Source: Christiangramia sediminis
Lineage (GTDB): Bacteria > Bacteroidota > Bacteroidia > Flavobacteriales > Flavobacteriaceae
NCBI RefSeq assembly: GCF_020552705.1
Contig: NZ_JAJBZG010000001.1
Span: 1-64,000 of the forward strand
Direction of reading: 5' to 3'
DNA: 64,000 nt
Both the position numbers and the translations under genes were made by a program. Below, piece by piece: positions 63,490-64,000 of the stretch (positions are counted from its first letter, which is position 1; each line of letters opens with the position of its first letter). The notes below the pieces were generated by a model. That model made no database searches and was not told the origin of the DNA. It saw nothing but the letters and a program-made list of their open reading frames with translations.

Positions 63490-63858
63490 TTACTTCGACA
63501 ACTGGTAATTAGTGACCAATACAGAAGCAGAAATATGTAGAATTCCTTCCAATTCTCTAATCATATCTACTGTCAATCTTTTCTTTTTGTTCAAAATTTC
63601 TGAAACTCTACTTTTTCCACCCATTACTCCAACTAAATCTTTTTGTTTAAGATTCATTTCTTCCATTCTGATTTTTATTGCTTCAATTGGATCTGGAGCT
63701 TCTATTGGATAATGTTCATTTTCATAATTATCGATTAACATTGAAAGAATTTCTGCCTCGTCTCCTTCTTGTGAATTAGCTGGAGCATCAAATATTACCT
63801 CAAGCCTTTCTAAAGCTTTCTCGTAATCTTGTTCGTTTTTTAAAGGTTTAATATTCAT
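63490..63858 (-). CDS. higA: HigA-type antitoxin (XRE helix-turn-helix)
   Basis: This 122-residue protein has an N-terminal acidic helical part (about 1-60, with the HigA-like YPIEAPDPIEAIKIRMEEMN) and a helix-turn-helix (about 65-105): KQKDLVGVMGGKSRVSEILN, where SRVSEILNKKK is the recognition helix typical of HigA. It neutralises the toxin and represses its own operon in known systems. It starts 11 bases after the end of the toxin gene, the HigB-first order. Confidence 0.9.
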   Translation of the reverse strand: MNIKPLKNEQDYEKALERLEVIFDAPANSQEGDEAEILSMLIDNYENEHYPIEAPDPIEAIKIRMEEMNLKQKDLVGVMGGKSRVSEILNKKKRLTVDMIRELEGILHISASVLVTNYQLSK

Positions 63859-63869
63859 AACTTTAGTTT

Positions 63870-64000
63870 TTAAATTGTGTCAGCATCTATTTTATCATAT
63901 TCTGCATGTGTTCCGACAAATCTTACAAAAGCCCATTGTCTGTGGTAATTAAATTTTACGATTAATCTATATGAGTTTCCTTTTATGTTGAAAACGACTC
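63870..64000 (-). CDS. higB: HigB-type mRNA interferase toxin, C-terminal part (cut by window end)
   Basis: The minus strand reads in frame to the stop at 63870. The visible residues are [20 protein letters not shown] then [20 protein letters not shown] and TI. The FNIKGNxYRLIVxxNY and [14 protein letters not shown] segments are hallmarks of the RelE-fold HigB toxin, which cleaves mRNA on the ribosome. The 5' part lies beyond the window, so completeness cannot be judged. It precedes higA on the same strand. Confidence 0.88.
   Translation of the reverse strand, partial: VVFNIKGNSYRLIVKFNYHRQWAFVRFVGTHAEYDKIDADTI

Overview
The window looks like a chromosomal segment of a marine-type Bacteroidota, most likely family Flavobacteriaceae (Gramella/Christiangramia-like; this genus guess is inference). 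The evidence is a TonB receptor paired with a DUF4249 lipoprotein, DUF6095, DUF4835 and DUF6913 proteins, a protein with a type IX secretion tail, monomeric isocitrate dehydrogenase, a long-form GAPDH, the BamD-RpoZ-CoaBC-DUF4835-RecN gene order, near absence of Shine-Dalgarno sequences, and many TAnnTTTG (-7) promoter elements typical of Bacteroidota.

Layout. 1-61: the last bases of a 5S rRNA and its terminator, so an rRNA operon lies just outside. 0.16-5.3 kb: envelope genes (lipoprotein, DUF6095, DUF4249 plus TonB receptor) and a Bcr/CflA drug exporter. 5.5-13.9 kb: a one-domain DEAD-box-like protein, icd, a structured intergenic region that may encode a small RNA, rplS, trmD, a coiled-coil membrane protein, gap and a DegP/HtrA protease. 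14.0-24 kb: dapF-GNAT-mltG, a secreted lysozyme-fold protein, an RsmI-like methylase, a low-molecular-weight phosphatase, dnaA, a thioesterase, a YigZ-DMT-HAD-ribD run and a GNAT. 24-30.6 kb: prmC-LOG-VOC-ligA-VanX-like run, then a 5'-nucleotidase split into two genes. 30.8-41.7 kb: an unknown membrane protein, DUF6913-dapA, bamD-rpoZ-coaBC-DUF4835-recN, fabI, a glycosyltransferase, YbbR and coaE. 41.8-48.4 kb: a two-component system and a 1353-residue multidomain secreted protein. 48.4-57.8 kb: miaA, a voltage-sensor-type ion channel with a C-terminal zinc ribbon, an exonuclease/GIY-YIG fusion, YggS, DUF1015, a 3-hydroxyacyl-CoA dehydrogenase, a Gfo/Idh/MocA oxidoreductase, pcm and an M28 peptidase, with scattered palindromic repeats between them.

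58.0-64.0 kb is the most accessory-looking part. A tRNA-Ser(UGA) is followed by a short repeat-bearing region, then a translationally coupled Y-family polymerase plus DnaE-type polymerase pair, a divergent SRAP (YedK/HMCES) gene, and a HigBA toxin-antitoxin pair cut by the window end. This reads as a damage-tolerance/mutagenesis cassette beside a tRNA gene. Two inverted repeats in the divergent promoter region are candidate operators.

I saw no CRISPR array, complete insertion sequence or prophage. The best candidates for something undescribed are the minus-strand structured RNA at about 8507-8658, the 1353-residue protein with its base-composition shift, and the putative operators of the polymerase/SRAP cassette.
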